In this document: piece after piece, positions 41,370 to 49,971 of the stretch | Layout: each line of letters opens with the position of its first letter | Numbering within the stretch: position 1 is the first letter of the stretch | From: Syntrophales bacterium | GTDB taxonomy: Bacteria; Desulfobacterota; Syntrophia; Syntrophales; PHBD01 | Assembly: GCA_035363115.1 (NCBI GenBank) | Contig: DAOSEM010000001.1 | Coordinates: 434,001-498,000 of the forward strand | DNA length: 64,000 bases | Direction: 5' to 3' | Notes under the pieces: model-generated | Told to the model about the DNA's origin: nothing | Database searches by the model: none | The model's input: the letters and a program-made list of their open reading frames with translations, nothing else | Translations under genes and position numbers: made by a program

Positions 41370-42122
41370 ATGAAGAAGGCAAGAGACGCGAAACGAGTCG
41401 CCATCATTGAGGCCCGGATGAAGTCCACCCGTCTTCCAGGGAAGGTGCTCCGCCCAATCATGGGCAGACCCATGCTGGATCTTCTCGTCGAGCGGCTGCA
41501 GCAGGCACGGAACCTTGACCAGATTGTTGTGGCCACGACGGACAGTGATGCGGACGAGCCCATCGAGGCCCTGGCGCAGCAGCTCGGGATCGGCTGCCAC
41601 CGAGGCAGCGAGGAGGATGTGCTGGACAGGGTTCTCACCGCCGCCCGGCGCTTCGAGGCGGATGTCATCGTGGAGGTGACGGCGGACTGTCCGCTCATCG
41701 AGGCATCGAAGGTCGACGACATGTTGCGCTCCTATCAATACATGGACGTGGACTTCATGGGGAACCGGCTGGACGGCACCTATCCGGTGGGCTTGGGGAT
41801 GCGCATCTTTTCGAGGGATGTTCTGGAAAGGATCGATAGCCTGACCCGGGACCCGGTGGATCGCGAACATGTCACGCTCTATGTCTGGGAACACCCGGAC
41901 ATCTTCTCCATCTACCACTTCCAGAACAACCTGGACCGGCGATACTGGGATATCCGCCTGACGGTGGATACGAAAGAGGACTTCGCGTTCATCGAGACCG
42001 TCTTCGAGGAGCTATATCCCCTCAATCCCCGTTTCGGCCTCTACGACATCATCGATCTGCTGGAACGAAGGCCCGAACTGATGGATATCAACCGCCATGT
42101 CCGGCAGAAACCGGTTCGATGA
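41370..42122 (+). CDS. SpsF/NeuA-like cytidylyltransferase family protein (second copy)
   Basis: 250 residues, 16 bases after the synthase. VAIIEARMKSTRLPGKVLRPIMGRPML is the nucleotide-binding loop, and CHRGSEEDVLDRVLTAARRFEADVIVEVTADCPLIEA has the acidic metal site. Same layout as the protein at 33601-34371 and clearly related; both end in an (IDLLDRHPEL / IDLLERRPEL) helix. The place directly after a NeuB-like synthase favours this copy as the CMP-sugar activating enzyme. Which of the two acts on which sugar is unknown. Confidence 0.8.
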   Translation: MKKARDAKRVAIIEARMKSTRLPGKVLRPIMGRPMLDLLVERLQQARNLDQIVVATTDSDADEPIEALAQQLGIGCHRGSEEDVLDRVLTAARRFEADVIVEVTADCPLIEASKVDDMLRSYQYMDVDFMGNRLDGTYPVGLGMRIFSRDVLERIDSLTRDPVDREHVTLYVWEHPDIFSIYHFQNNLDRRYWDIRLTVDTKEDFAFIETVFEELYPLNPRFGLYDIIDLLERRPELMDINRHVRQKPVR

Positions 42123-42161
42123 TTCGATGGGCCTGACGGGGCGGAAAAGGACTTATTCCGG

Positions 42162-43142
42162 ATGCAGTTGTCGGCGGTTGTAATTGGATTGGGCCGGATC
42201 GGCCAGGGATACGACTACGATCTTCAGGGCGACCGGGTGATAGCTACCCATGCAACCGCATATATGAAGCACCCGGGATATCGACTTCTGGCTGCCGTTG
42301 ATCCGGATCCGTTGCAGAGGATTCGGTTCGAGGAAAAATTCCAATGCCCCGCTTATGCCGACCTGCCGTCCCTGATGGAAAGCCATGAACCTGATGTCAT
42401 CTCCCTGGCCGTGCCGTCAGGCATCCACTGCGATGTTTTCCGGGAGGCCGTCCGTTTCCGACCCCGTGCCATTCTCTGTGAGAAGCCCATTGCCCTGTCA
42501 TCCGCCGATGGACTGCGGATGCAAGCCCTGGCGGATGAGGTGGGGTGTGTTCTGGCGGTCAACTATATGCGGCGTTTCGAGCCGGCAGGTGCAGCCCTGA
42601 AAGGGCGAATCGAAAGCGGGCAGTTCGGCTCCATTTTCAAGGGCGTGGCCTGGTATGCAAAGGGACTCTTCAACAACGGTTCGCACTTCATCGACCTCCT
42701 TCGTTTCTGGCTGGGGGAGGTCACGGATGCAGACGTTATCCGGCCGGGCAGGCTCCGAGATGATCATGATCCGGAACCGGATGTCTGCCTGCACTTTGGG
42801 GAGATACCCGTATATCTTCTCGCCGGCCGGGATGAGCATTACTCTATCGGCGGGATTGACCTTTACGGAACCGGCGGAATGATCCGCTATGCCGAGGGCG
42901 GGAACACGATCGAACTGCGACGGACCGAGCCGTCTCCTTTATTTTCGGGCTATACGATCCTGGACCCGAATGCCGAAATCATTTCCACGGACCTCAAAAG
43001 GTATCAGTGGTACGTCCTGGAGGGGCTTTACAACCACCTGACACGGAATGAAAAGCTCCCTTCAGACGGTGTGAGCGCCACGGAAACCCTTGCAGTTATT
43101 GAGAAAATAGCGGACCAGCGAAACTGGAGGCGGCATGCGTGA
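42162..43142 (+). CDS. Gfo/Idh/MocA family sugar oxidoreductase
   Basis: 326 residues. SAVVIGLGRIGQGYDYDLQGD is the NAD loop, PSLMESHEPDVISLAVPSGIHCDVF the second strand-turn, ILCEKPIAL the EKP motif with the catalytic lysine, and VNYMRRFEPAG and GLFNNGSHFIDLLRFWLGE the substrate domain, where the GSHFID histidine is a common active-site residue. It overlaps the aminotransferase at 43135 by eight bases, so the two probably make a keto-sugar and aminate it, like the earlier pair at 25528-28298. Confidence 0.82.
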   Translation: MQLSAVVIGLGRIGQGYDYDLQGDRVIATHATAYMKHPGYRLLAAVDPDPLQRIRFEEKFQCPAYADLPSLMESHEPDVISLAVPSGIHCDVFREAVRFRPRAILCEKPIALSSADGLRMQALADEVGCVLAVNYMRRFEPAGAALKGRIESGQFGSIFKGVAWYAKGLFNNGSHFIDLLRFWLGEVTDADVIRPGRLRDDHDPEPDVCLHFGEIPVYLLAGRDEHYSIGGIDLYGTGGMIRYAEGGNTIELRRTEPSPLFSGYTILDPNAEIISTDLKRYQWYVLEGLYNHLTRNEKLPSDGVSATETLAVIEKIADQRNWRRHA

Positions 43143-44412
43143 ACTGGCGCTTTTCGGGGGGCCAAAGACGATCTCCCATCCCTTTTCCCCCTATCGATCG
43201 ATTGGGTCGGAAGAGGAGGAAGCCGTCCGGTCTGTCGTGGAATCAGGGATTTTGTCCCGCTTTCTGGGTACCTGGTCTCCCGATTTCTATGGTGGCGAAA
43301 GGGTGCAGGCTCTGGAGAGGGCCTGGGAAAAGCACTTTTCGGTCCGGCATGCCGTAACCGTCAATTCAGCTACATCCGGACTCATTGCTGCCGTTGGCGC
43401 CGTCGGCGTGGAGCCCGGCGATGAAGTCATCGTGAGCCCCTGGACGATGTCCGCCTCCGCCACGGCGATCCTCATCTGGAACGCCATTCCCGTTTTCGCG
43501 GATATCGAAGAGGAGACATACAACCTGGACCCGGTTTCCATCGAGAAGAACATCACCCCGCGAACCCGGGCCATCATGGTCCCCGACATCTTCGGTCATC
43601 CCGCGGATCTGGATGCGATAATGAAGATCGCCGACAGGCACGGCCTGAAAGTCATCGAAGATGCCGCCCAGGCGCCCGGCGCCCTCTATAAGGGGCGATT
43701 TGCAGGAACGGTCGCCCATGTCGGTGTCTTCAGCCTGAACTACCACAAGCATATCCACACCGGTGAAGGGGGAGTCTGCGTTACCGACAATCCGGTGCTG
43801 GCGGAGCGCCTCCAGCTCATTCGCAACCACGCGGAGGCGGTGGCCGGGGACAAGGGTGTCGAGGATTTCTCCAACTTGATCGGATTCAACTTTCGGATGA
43901 CCGAGATAGAAGCGGCGATCGGCATCGAGCAGTTGAAAAAACTGCCCGCGCTGAGCACGCGCCGGATCGCGGTAGCGGAGAGGTTCACGGAAGGCCTCAA
44001 AGACCTCAAGGGGTTGAGAACGCCTGTTGTCAAGGCGGATTGCACCCATGTCTATTATGTCTATCCGCTTGTTTACAGAAGGGAAGACACGGGAGTCTGC
44101 CGATCCCGGGTCTTCGAGGCGCTGCGCGCGGAAGGCGTCCCCGTCGGGGACCGCTATGTCAATCTTCACCTGCTGCCGCTTTACCAGAAGAAGATCGCTT
44201 ACGGGACGAAGGGATTTCCCTGGACCGCCGGCTTCTATGACGGAAATGTGTCCTACGACAAGGGCATCTGTCCGGTGGCGGAGGGCCTTCAGGACGAACG
44301 GCACCTGGGGATCGGGCTGTGCGTTAACGAATACGGCAATGAAGATGTGGACCTGATCATCGAGGCGTTTCACAAGGTGTGGCATCATTTGGATCGTTTG
44401 GAGCGTGACTGA
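43135..44412 (+). CDS. DegT/DnrJ/EryC1/StrS sugar aminotransferase
   Basis: 425 residues, longer than the usual ~370-390. RELALFGGPKTISHPFSPY, VNSATSGLIAAVGA, VIEDAAQAPGALY and VFSLNYHKHIHTGEGGVCVT with the PLP lysine (Lys205) are family motifs; EIEAAIGIEQLKKLP follows. An extended C-terminal half (YVYPLVYRREDTGVCRSRVFEAL, KGFPWTAGFYDGNVSYDKGICPVAEGLQ) resembles aminotransferases of aminocyclitol and 3-amino-sugar pathways. It probably acts with the oxidoreductase in front of it. Product unknown. Confidence 0.85.
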   Translation: MRELALFGGPKTISHPFSPYRSIGSEEEEAVRSVVESGILSRFLGTWSPDFYGGERVQALERAWEKHFSVRHAVTVNSATSGLIAAVGAVGVEPGDEVIVSPWTMSASATAILIWNAIPVFADIEEETYNLDPVSIEKNITPRTRAIMVPDIFGHPADLDAIMKIADRHGLKVIEDAAQAPGALYKGRFAGTVAHVGVFSLNYHKHIHTGEGGVCVTDNPVLAERLQLIRNHAEAVAGDKGVEDFSNLIGFNFRMTEIEAAIGIEQLKKLPALSTRRIAVAERFTEGLKDLKGLRTPVVKADCTHVYYVYPLVYRREDTGVCRSRVFEALRAEGVPVGDRYVNLHLLPLYQKKIAYGTKGFPWTAGFYDGNVSYDKGICPVAEGLQDERHLGIGLCVNEYGNEDVDLIIEAFHKVWHHLDRLERD

Positions 44413-45574
44413 GCCGATGAAAGCCTCCATCGCAGGCAAACCGGCAGCAGTCGATGTCCTGGTCTATGTCGAAGACCCCGGGGCAGCCAATTATTGCCTG
44501 GACCTCCCTGGAGCCCTGGAACGCAAGGGATTGCGAACCCGGCTCCTGTCGGAGGGATATGCATTGCCCTACCTTCTTTCAAGGGGTAGCCGTGTCGAAG
44601 CGATCCAACAACCGGCTTCGGCCCGGGAGATCCTGGATGAGGCATGCCCTCGTCTGCTGGTTGTCGGGACATCGGACAACCCCGACTCGTTCGGGTTTGA
44701 ATTGACCTCCGAGGCCTGTTCCCGCGGATTGGCGAATGTTGCTGTCATCGACGCCTTCGGAAACTCGGATAAAAGGTTCCGGGGCCGAACGGATGAGCCT
44801 TTGCACCATGCACCGGACTGGCTCGTGGTTCCCGACATCTGGACAAAAGAAGCCTATGTCGCGCTTGGATTTCCGGAAGGAAGGATTGCCGTTTGCGGCC
44901 ATCCTCACTATGACCGTGTTCTCCGTCAGGCTGAACTTTTAGAGGCGAAGGACAGGCGGCAGCAGAGGAGAAGCCTGTTTCATAACGAGCATGACGAGAG
45001 GCCGGTATGTATCTTCGGGGCGGAGATATCGGTGGGCCGGAGCGGACCGCGTCAGCGTTCACCGGAATATACCCTGGCGGGCAGAGGCGAGAGACACGGA
45101 CGCACCGAGATTGTCCTGGAGGAGTTCCTGGACGCAGTATCTCTCCTGGAGCGGAAACCGTACCTCATCCTCCGCCTGCATCCGAAGAATACACTGGAAG
45201 AATTGGCGCCTTACCTCTCCTCATTTGACCAGATCAGCAAGAACGAACCATCCATCGAGATCGTTCATGCAGCCGATTTTATCGTCGGAATGACCTCCAT
45301 ACTCCTTGTGGAGGCAGCCATCATGGGAAGGCCCACGTTATCCATTGTCCCGCGGTTCGTCGAAACGAAGTCCCTGGCCACAATACGATGCGGCCTCACG
45401 ATCAGTGTGACAACGAGGGAAAAACTCAGGGCGGTTTTGCCGGTTTTTCTCGAGAATAGACTGCGGACATCCCCGGACAGGATTTCGGAATTTATCCGGC
45501 CCGGATCCCTGGAGCGTACGGTGGGCTTTTTCGAAAGCCTTCTGGCTCATCGCCCGGCTGAAAAGGACGCTTAA
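44405..45574 (+). CDS. GT-B-like protein of unknown specificity
   Basis: 389 residues from GTG 44405 overlapping the previous stop; an ATG at 44417 is an alternative. VYVEDPGAANYCLDLPGALERKG begins a Rossmann-like domain, NVAVIDAFGNSDKRF and DWLVVPDIWTKEAYVALGFPEGRIAVCGHPHYDRV recall DUF354/2-epimerase-type folds, and ILRLHPKNTLEEL plus FIVGMTSILLVEAAIMGRPTLSI resemble the C-terminal donor-binding half of GT-B enzymes. I think it is a glycosyltransferase or a related sugar-phosphate enzyme but cannot name the family. Confidence 0.55.
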   Translation: MTEPMKASIAGKPAAVDVLVYVEDPGAANYCLDLPGALERKGLRTRLLSEGYALPYLLSRGSRVEAIQQPASAREILDEACPRLLVVGTSDNPDSFGFELTSEACSRGLANVAVIDAFGNSDKRFRGRTDEPLHHAPDWLVVPDIWTKEAYVALGFPEGRIAVCGHPHYDRVLRQAELLEAKDRRQQRRSLFHNEHDERPVCIFGAEISVGRSGPRQRSPEYTLAGRGERHGRTEIVLEEFLDAVSLLERKPYLILRLHPKNTLEELAPYLSSFDQISKNEPSIEIVHAADFIVGMTSILLVEAAIMGRPTLSIVPRFVETKSLATIRCGLTISVTTREKLRAVLPVFLENRLRTSPDRISEFIRPGSLERTVGFFESLLAHRPAEKDA

Positions 45575-45576
45575 TT

Positions 45577-46113
45577 GTGGCACAGACCCCGGTCATTGAG
45601 ACAAGCAGGCTGCGTCTGATGCCCTTCTCCGAGGAGTACCTGACTCCCCGCTACGCAGGCTGGCTGAACGATCCGGAAGTGGTTCGTTACAGTGAGCAGC
45701 GACACCGAGTCCACAGTCTGGAGACTTGTCGCCGGTATTTCGAGTCCTTCACGGGCACGCCCCATTTCTTCTGGGCAATGGTGGTCAAGGATGCCCCCCC
45801 GGGACATATCGGGAACCTGAACGCCCATGTCAATCCGGAGAACCGGATCGCCGACGTCGGGATCCTGATCGGGGAGAGATCTGTGTGGAAAAAGGGCTAT
45901 GGTCTCGAGGCCTGGAGGGCTGTCTGCGGCTATCTGCTGGGGGGGGCGGGAATGCGCAAAGTCACCGCGGGTGCGATGGCGGCCAACACGGCCATGGTGC
46001 GTATCATGCGAAACTCCGGCATGATGGAAGACGGCCGTCGTATTCGTCATTATCTTCTTGATGGCAGAGAAGTGGATATTGTCCATGCCGCTCTGTTCCG
46101 AAAGCAGTCCTGA
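45577..46113 (+). CDS. GNAT N-acetyltransferase (RimJ/RimL-like)
   Basis: 178 residues from GTG 45577, two bases after the previous stop. IETSRLRLMPFSEEYL, YAGWLNDPEVVRYSEQRH and VGILIGERSVWKKGYGLEAW (acetyl-CoA loop), then MAANTAMVRIMRNSGM, are the typical order of RimJ/RimL-type acetyltransferases that also act on amino-sugars in glycan loci. With the preceding aminotransferase it may complete an N-acetylated amino sugar. Confidence 0.78.
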   Translation: MAQTPVIETSRLRLMPFSEEYLTPRYAGWLNDPEVVRYSEQRHRVHSLETCRRYFESFTGTPHFFWAMVVKDAPPGHIGNLNAHVNPENRIADVGILIGERSVWKKGYGLEAWRAVCGYLLGGAGMRKVTAGAMAANTAMVRIMRNSGMMEDGRRIRHYLLDGREVDIVHAALFRKQS

Positions 46114-46145
46114 GTCTTTCCATCCAAATGCGTTGATCCGGTTTC

Positions 46146-47765
46146 ATGTCTCTCCATCGATCCAACCTATTCCAAAGGGCTTCTGACTTTTCGCGTTTTG
46201 CTGTCCGGCAGATTCGGGATAACCGGCCTGATGAGCGGGAACGGAAATTCATGGACCACAACCGCAAGGTCTGGGGATCGAACCTCTGCAATCCCGCTTC
46301 CGGAGAAATCCTGATCGAGACCACCAGCATGGCCAGCAGCATTATCGCCTTCAGTTACCTGGCCAATGTGCTTGCCAAAAAACACGGTGCTAAAATCGTT
46401 GCTTACTTATTGAGCAACGGGGGCCTCCGGTCTAGGCTTTCGAACCGGAAACTGAAGAGACTCTACAAGTCGTTCAACACGCGGGACTTCATATCCTGCC
46501 TGCTCTCTTCCCGGCAGCGGGAGGAAGCGGAGCGGCTTTTCCAGGACATCTACCCCTTGCTCAGGACGAAGAGAGACGTGGAGGATCTGCGTGTGGAGGG
46601 CCTGTGGATCGGCGATCTCCTCTATGATTCGCACTGCATGAACTATAAAGTGCCCACGATCACTCTCTATGACGTCCGTTTCGGGGAGTCCCTGAAGAAT
46701 GCTCTTTCGTCCTATGTTTTCTGGCGTGACTACTTTAACGCTCATCCAGTCCGGTCGGTCATCGTGAGTCACACGGTCTATATCCAGTCGGGTGTCGTCA
46801 CGCGGCTGGCGATCCGGAAGGGCATCCCGGTATACCAGATCAACGCAACTCATCTGCATTATCTCACGGAGAAGAATCTCTGGGCCTATAACGAATTTTT
46901 CTACTATCCGGAACAGTTCCGGGAGCTGCCAATGGAGGAGAGGGAGAGAGGGCTGGAGATTGCCAGGGAAAGGATCGGGAAGCGCTTATCCGGGGAAGTG
47001 GGTGTGGACATGCCTTATTCCAGCAAGACCGCTTACGGCCGGATCGGGGAGACAAAGGTTCTGCGGGAAAGTTCACGGATCAAGATCCTTGTCGCCACCC
47101 ACTGCTTCTTCGATAACCCTCATCCCTACGGCGTCAACCTGTTTCCCGATTTCTACGAGTGGTTACATTTCCTGGGAGAGATATCGAAGCAGACCGACTA
47201 CGACTGGTACATCAAGACGCATCCGGACTTCCTGCCGGGGAACATCCCGATTATCGAGGAATTCATCCGCAAATACCCGAAGTTCACTATGATTCCCTCC
47301 GACACCTCTCATCTGCAACTCAAGAAGGAGGGAATCGATTTCGGCCTTACGGTTTACGGCACGATCGGATTCGAATATGCAGCCCTGGGAATTTCCGTCA
47401 TCAATGCCTCTTTATGCAACCCCCGCATCCGGTATAACTTCAACGTCCACCCGCAGTCGATTGATGAATACAGGAATATCATCTTTAATCTGTCTGCACA
47501 GAAGCTGGATATCGACCTCAATGAGGTATACGAGTATTACTTTATGGCTTTTGTCCATAACGTAAATGACTGGCTGTACAGGGATTATGACGGATTCATC
47601 AGGCGCATCGGGGGATACTACAAGCAATACGATCCTGTCAGTTACCAAGTCTTCCGGGATGAATTTTCAGAGGAAAGACATCGGCAGATATTGTCCATCA
47701 TTCACCGTTTCGTTGATTCCGGAGAATATAATCTGCGACGGAAATTTCTGGATCAGGCCGCATGA
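46146..47765 (+). CDS. Capsule-type GT-B-like protein, unknown specificity
   Basis: 539 residues, no signal peptide. TTSMASSIIAFSYLANVLAKKHG (about 55-75) begins the N-terminal domain. VSHTVYIQSGVVTRLAIRKGIPVYQINATHLHYL, then DYDWYIKTHPDFLPGN and IDFGLTVYGTIGFEYAALGISVINAS, resemble the donor-binding half of capsule glycosyltransferases (HP box and a GxxGxE loop). I would call it a putative cytoplasmic capsule-type transferase. It is one of very few candidate glycosyltransferases in the operon. The stop overlaps the next start (ATGA). Confidence 0.5.
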   Translation: MSLHRSNLFQRASDFSRFAVRQIRDNRPDERERKFMDHNRKVWGSNLCNPASGEILIETTSMASSIIAFSYLANVLAKKHGAKIVAYLLSNGGLRSRLSNRKLKRLYKSFNTRDFISCLLSSRQREEAERLFQDIYPLLRTKRDVEDLRVEGLWIGDLLYDSHCMNYKVPTITLYDVRFGESLKNALSSYVFWRDYFNAHPVRSVIVSHTVYIQSGVVTRLAIRKGIPVYQINATHLHYLTEKNLWAYNEFFYYPEQFRELPMEERERGLEIARERIGKRLSGEVGVDMPYSSKTAYGRIGETKVLRESSRIKILVATHCFFDNPHPYGVNLFPDFYEWLHFLGEISKQTDYDWYIKTHPDFLPGNIPIIEEFIRKYPKFTMIPSDTSHLQLKKEGIDFGLTVYGTIGFEYAALGISVINASLCNPRIRYNFNVHPQSIDEYRNIIFNLSAQKLDIDLNEVYEYYFMAFVHNVNDWLYRDYDGFIRRIGGYYKQYDPVSYQVFRDEFSEERHRQILSIIHRFVDSGEYNLRRKFLDQAA

Positions 47766-48724
47766 CACACCATTATCTTTCCTCTGCGTTTCAAAGACGG
47801 ACGGAAGAAGAAATCGATTTTCTCAAATCAATCAATACCGTCTCCGGTTTTCTTCTATTCTGGATCGATATTGTCAGACCTTTATTATGTCATATTGATG
47901 CGCGGCACTTGCTGGAGATTGGTGCTGATCTTGGTACACATACCAGACTGCTCGCTTGTTACTGTAATTCGGTCAACGGCACGCTGACCGTTATCGAACC
48001 CTTTGTTAAGACAGAACTAAACGAATTCATTGGTAGATCTGGAAATGTAAAGCTAGTGGAAGCGAAGAGCCGGGATGCCCTTCCCATTTTGGAAGGACCG
48101 GTTGACGCTGTGCTTCTGGAGGGGGATCTTAATTATCACACTGTATACGGTGATTTATCGGGCATAGCTGACATGGCTGAGCGTTGCCAGACGCCCTTTC
48201 CAATTGTCTTCTTAAGGGCTACAGGATGGCCGTATGCAAGACGTGACATGTATTATGACCCGGATGGACTGCCGGAGCATGCAGTTCATGCTTTTCGATA
48301 CTGCGGCATGACGCACTGGTCACCGGACCTCGTGCAGGACATGATCAACCAGCCCTTTGCAAACGCGGAGAAAGAAGGGGGGGTACGCAACGGAGTGTTG
48401 ACGGCGGTGGAGGATTTTGTTCGTGATACATCACTCGCGTTGCGCCTGTTCACCTTGCCCGTCCACAATGGTCTCAGCATTGTCTATTCGCAAGGGTCAA
48501 CGGCGGACACATTTATCCGGGATCGGATCGCTTCCGCGCCTCTTCTTGTCAGACTGCTGGAAACCGTTGAAGTGGCAAGGCTCAACAGTATAATAAAGCA
48601 TCTGGAATCTCTGCAGGCTGAACATCTTGCTGCTGCAACTGTCCGTTCTCGGATCGAAAGAAAGCTCCATCGTATCATAGAACGCTTCTTCACCATGATA
48701 AAGAAGAGACATTCCCAATTATGA
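47762..48724 (+). CDS. Putative class I SAM-dependent methyltransferase
   Basis: 320 residues; the ATGA start overlaps the GT-B-like gene. HLLEIGADLGTHTRLLACYCNSVNGTLTVIEPF is a SAM motif I with an acidic residue ending the next strand, and VDAVLLEGDLNYHTVYGDL resembles motif IV of Methyltransf_24-like proteins. The C-terminal ~90 residues are helical and basic (RSRIERKLHRIIERFFTMIKKRH), which could be a membrane-binding or coiled-coil segment. Base composition is a little lower in GC than the neighbours. Assignment moderate. Confidence 0.65.
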   Translation: MTHHYLSSAFQRRTEEEIDFLKSINTVSGFLLFWIDIVRPLLCHIDARHLLEIGADLGTHTRLLACYCNSVNGTLTVIEPFVKTELNEFIGRSGNVKLVEAKSRDALPILEGPVDAVLLEGDLNYHTVYGDLSGIADMAERCQTPFPIVFLRATGWPYARRDMYYDPDGLPEHAVHAFRYCGMTHWSPDLVQDMINQPFANAEKEGGVRNGVLTAVEDFVRDTSLALRLFTLPVHNGLSIVYSQGSTADTFIRDRIASAPLLVRLLETVEVARLNSIIKHLESLQAEHLAAATVRSRIERKLHRIIERFFTMIKKRHSQL

Positions 48725-48748
48725 CGAGGAGTTGGCAACGCAAAGCAT

Positions 48749-49924
48749 ATGAGTCTAAAATCAATTCTGGTTCGATCTGCTAAACATTATCTTCCTGCTG
48801 GTGTCTATGGGGAATTGCGAACGTTGTACCGAACGATATCGGGACAATCGGATATATCCACCTCGCCTCCGGATCAGCTTGTTGAATGGGGGAGGTATCT
48901 CCAGGATCCCCGAATGGACCCTCGGCTGGCGGATATGTTGAGAGACTTCATCGATCGGCAGGAAGCGGCCACTACGTCCAAATACTGGTCTGTCCTGTGC
49001 AGGAAAAACGTAGCCCAGCTCCTGGAGACGGGCTATGAGAACTTCAAGCAGACGGTGGCCCTGAACTATTTCACCTGGATTGTCGGGAAGGATGATCCAC
49101 AATTCCTGTTTCTCAAGAGCCATCTGCCACAGGATGCCGTGACTGAGGCCGAGAAAAGGGCTGCAGCATCGAGGCAACATGCCTTCATGACGAAGGAACA
49201 GTCCGAGTTTTACAATCTGATGACCTATCTTCTGTGGGAATATGCTGCCGGTGAGGTGGGAGCGAATCTCCTTAACCGTCTCGAGGAGCCGGTCGAGGGG
49301 AATCCCCCGTCTGTCATGCTTGATGGGCGGAACATATCGCAGGATCTGGCCAATTCGGTCTTGGAATATGATTCCGTAATCCGTGGACTGAGCGATGTCA
49401 AACAAGTCCGGTCGATCATTGAGCTGGGAGGGGGATACGGGCGAACCGCTTACGCATTTCTCAGTCTGCTGCCCAGTGTCCGGTACTTCATGGTCGACAT
49501 TCCACCGGCGCTTTACATTGCGGAACGGTATCTGACGAGACAGTTTCCGGACCGGAAGATCTTCCCGTACCGGTCATTCAAGGACTTCCGGGACGTGGAC
49601 GCTGAATTCCGGGAGGCCCAGATCGCCTTCCTGATGCCCGAGCAGCTCGACCTCCTGCCGGACCGGAGCGTTGATCTCTTCCTTGCCGTGGACTGCCTTC
49701 ATGAGATGCGGCCCGAGCAGATTATGCGGTACTACAGGACCATAGACCGTATTGCGGATTGTCTGTATCAGAAGTGCTGGAAAAAGACGAAGATTCCCTA
49801 TGACGATATCGCCCTGACCGAGGAGGATTATCCCTTTTTCCCCAACTGGCGGAATCTTTTCTTCCGTGACTGCCGGGTCCAGTCCACCTACTTTGAAGCC
49901 CTGTTCCGGATCGATCACCCCTGA
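48749..49924 (+). CDS. Putative sugar O-methyltransferase
   Basis: 391 residues. The N-terminal ~200 residues are helical (SKYWSVLCRKNVAQLLETG, YFTWIVG), then SVLEYDSVIRGL leads to SIIELGGGYGRTAYAFLSLLPSVRYFMVDIPPALYIAERYL, a SAM motif I followed by the acid-proline turn seen in the putative sugar O-methyltransferase family. DLFLAVDCLHEMRPEQIMRYY and FFRDCRVQSTYFEALF close it. Such proteins occur in surface-polysaccharide loci. It could make a methyl end cap for the Wzt C-terminal domain to recognise. Confidence 0.78.
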   Translation: MSLKSILVRSAKHYLPAGVYGELRTLYRTISGQSDISTSPPDQLVEWGRYLQDPRMDPRLADMLRDFIDRQEAATTSKYWSVLCRKNVAQLLETGYENFKQTVALNYFTWIVGKDDPQFLFLKSHLPQDAVTEAEKRAAASRQHAFMTKEQSEFYNLMTYLLWEYAAGEVGANLLNRLEEPVEGNPPSVMLDGRNISQDLANSVLEYDSVIRGLSDVKQVRSIIELGGGYGRTAYAFLSLLPSVRYFMVDIPPALYIAERYLTRQFPDRKIFPYRSFKDFRDVDAEFREAQIAFLMPEQLDLLPDRSVDLFLAVDCLHEMRPEQIMRYYRTIDRIADCLYQKCWKKTKIPYDDIALTEEDYPFFPNWRNLFFRDCRVQSTYFEALFRIDHP

Positions 49925-49971
49925 TGATATCCCAAATGAAAACTCGAAGAGCGAAGAGGTGCTAATTCATC

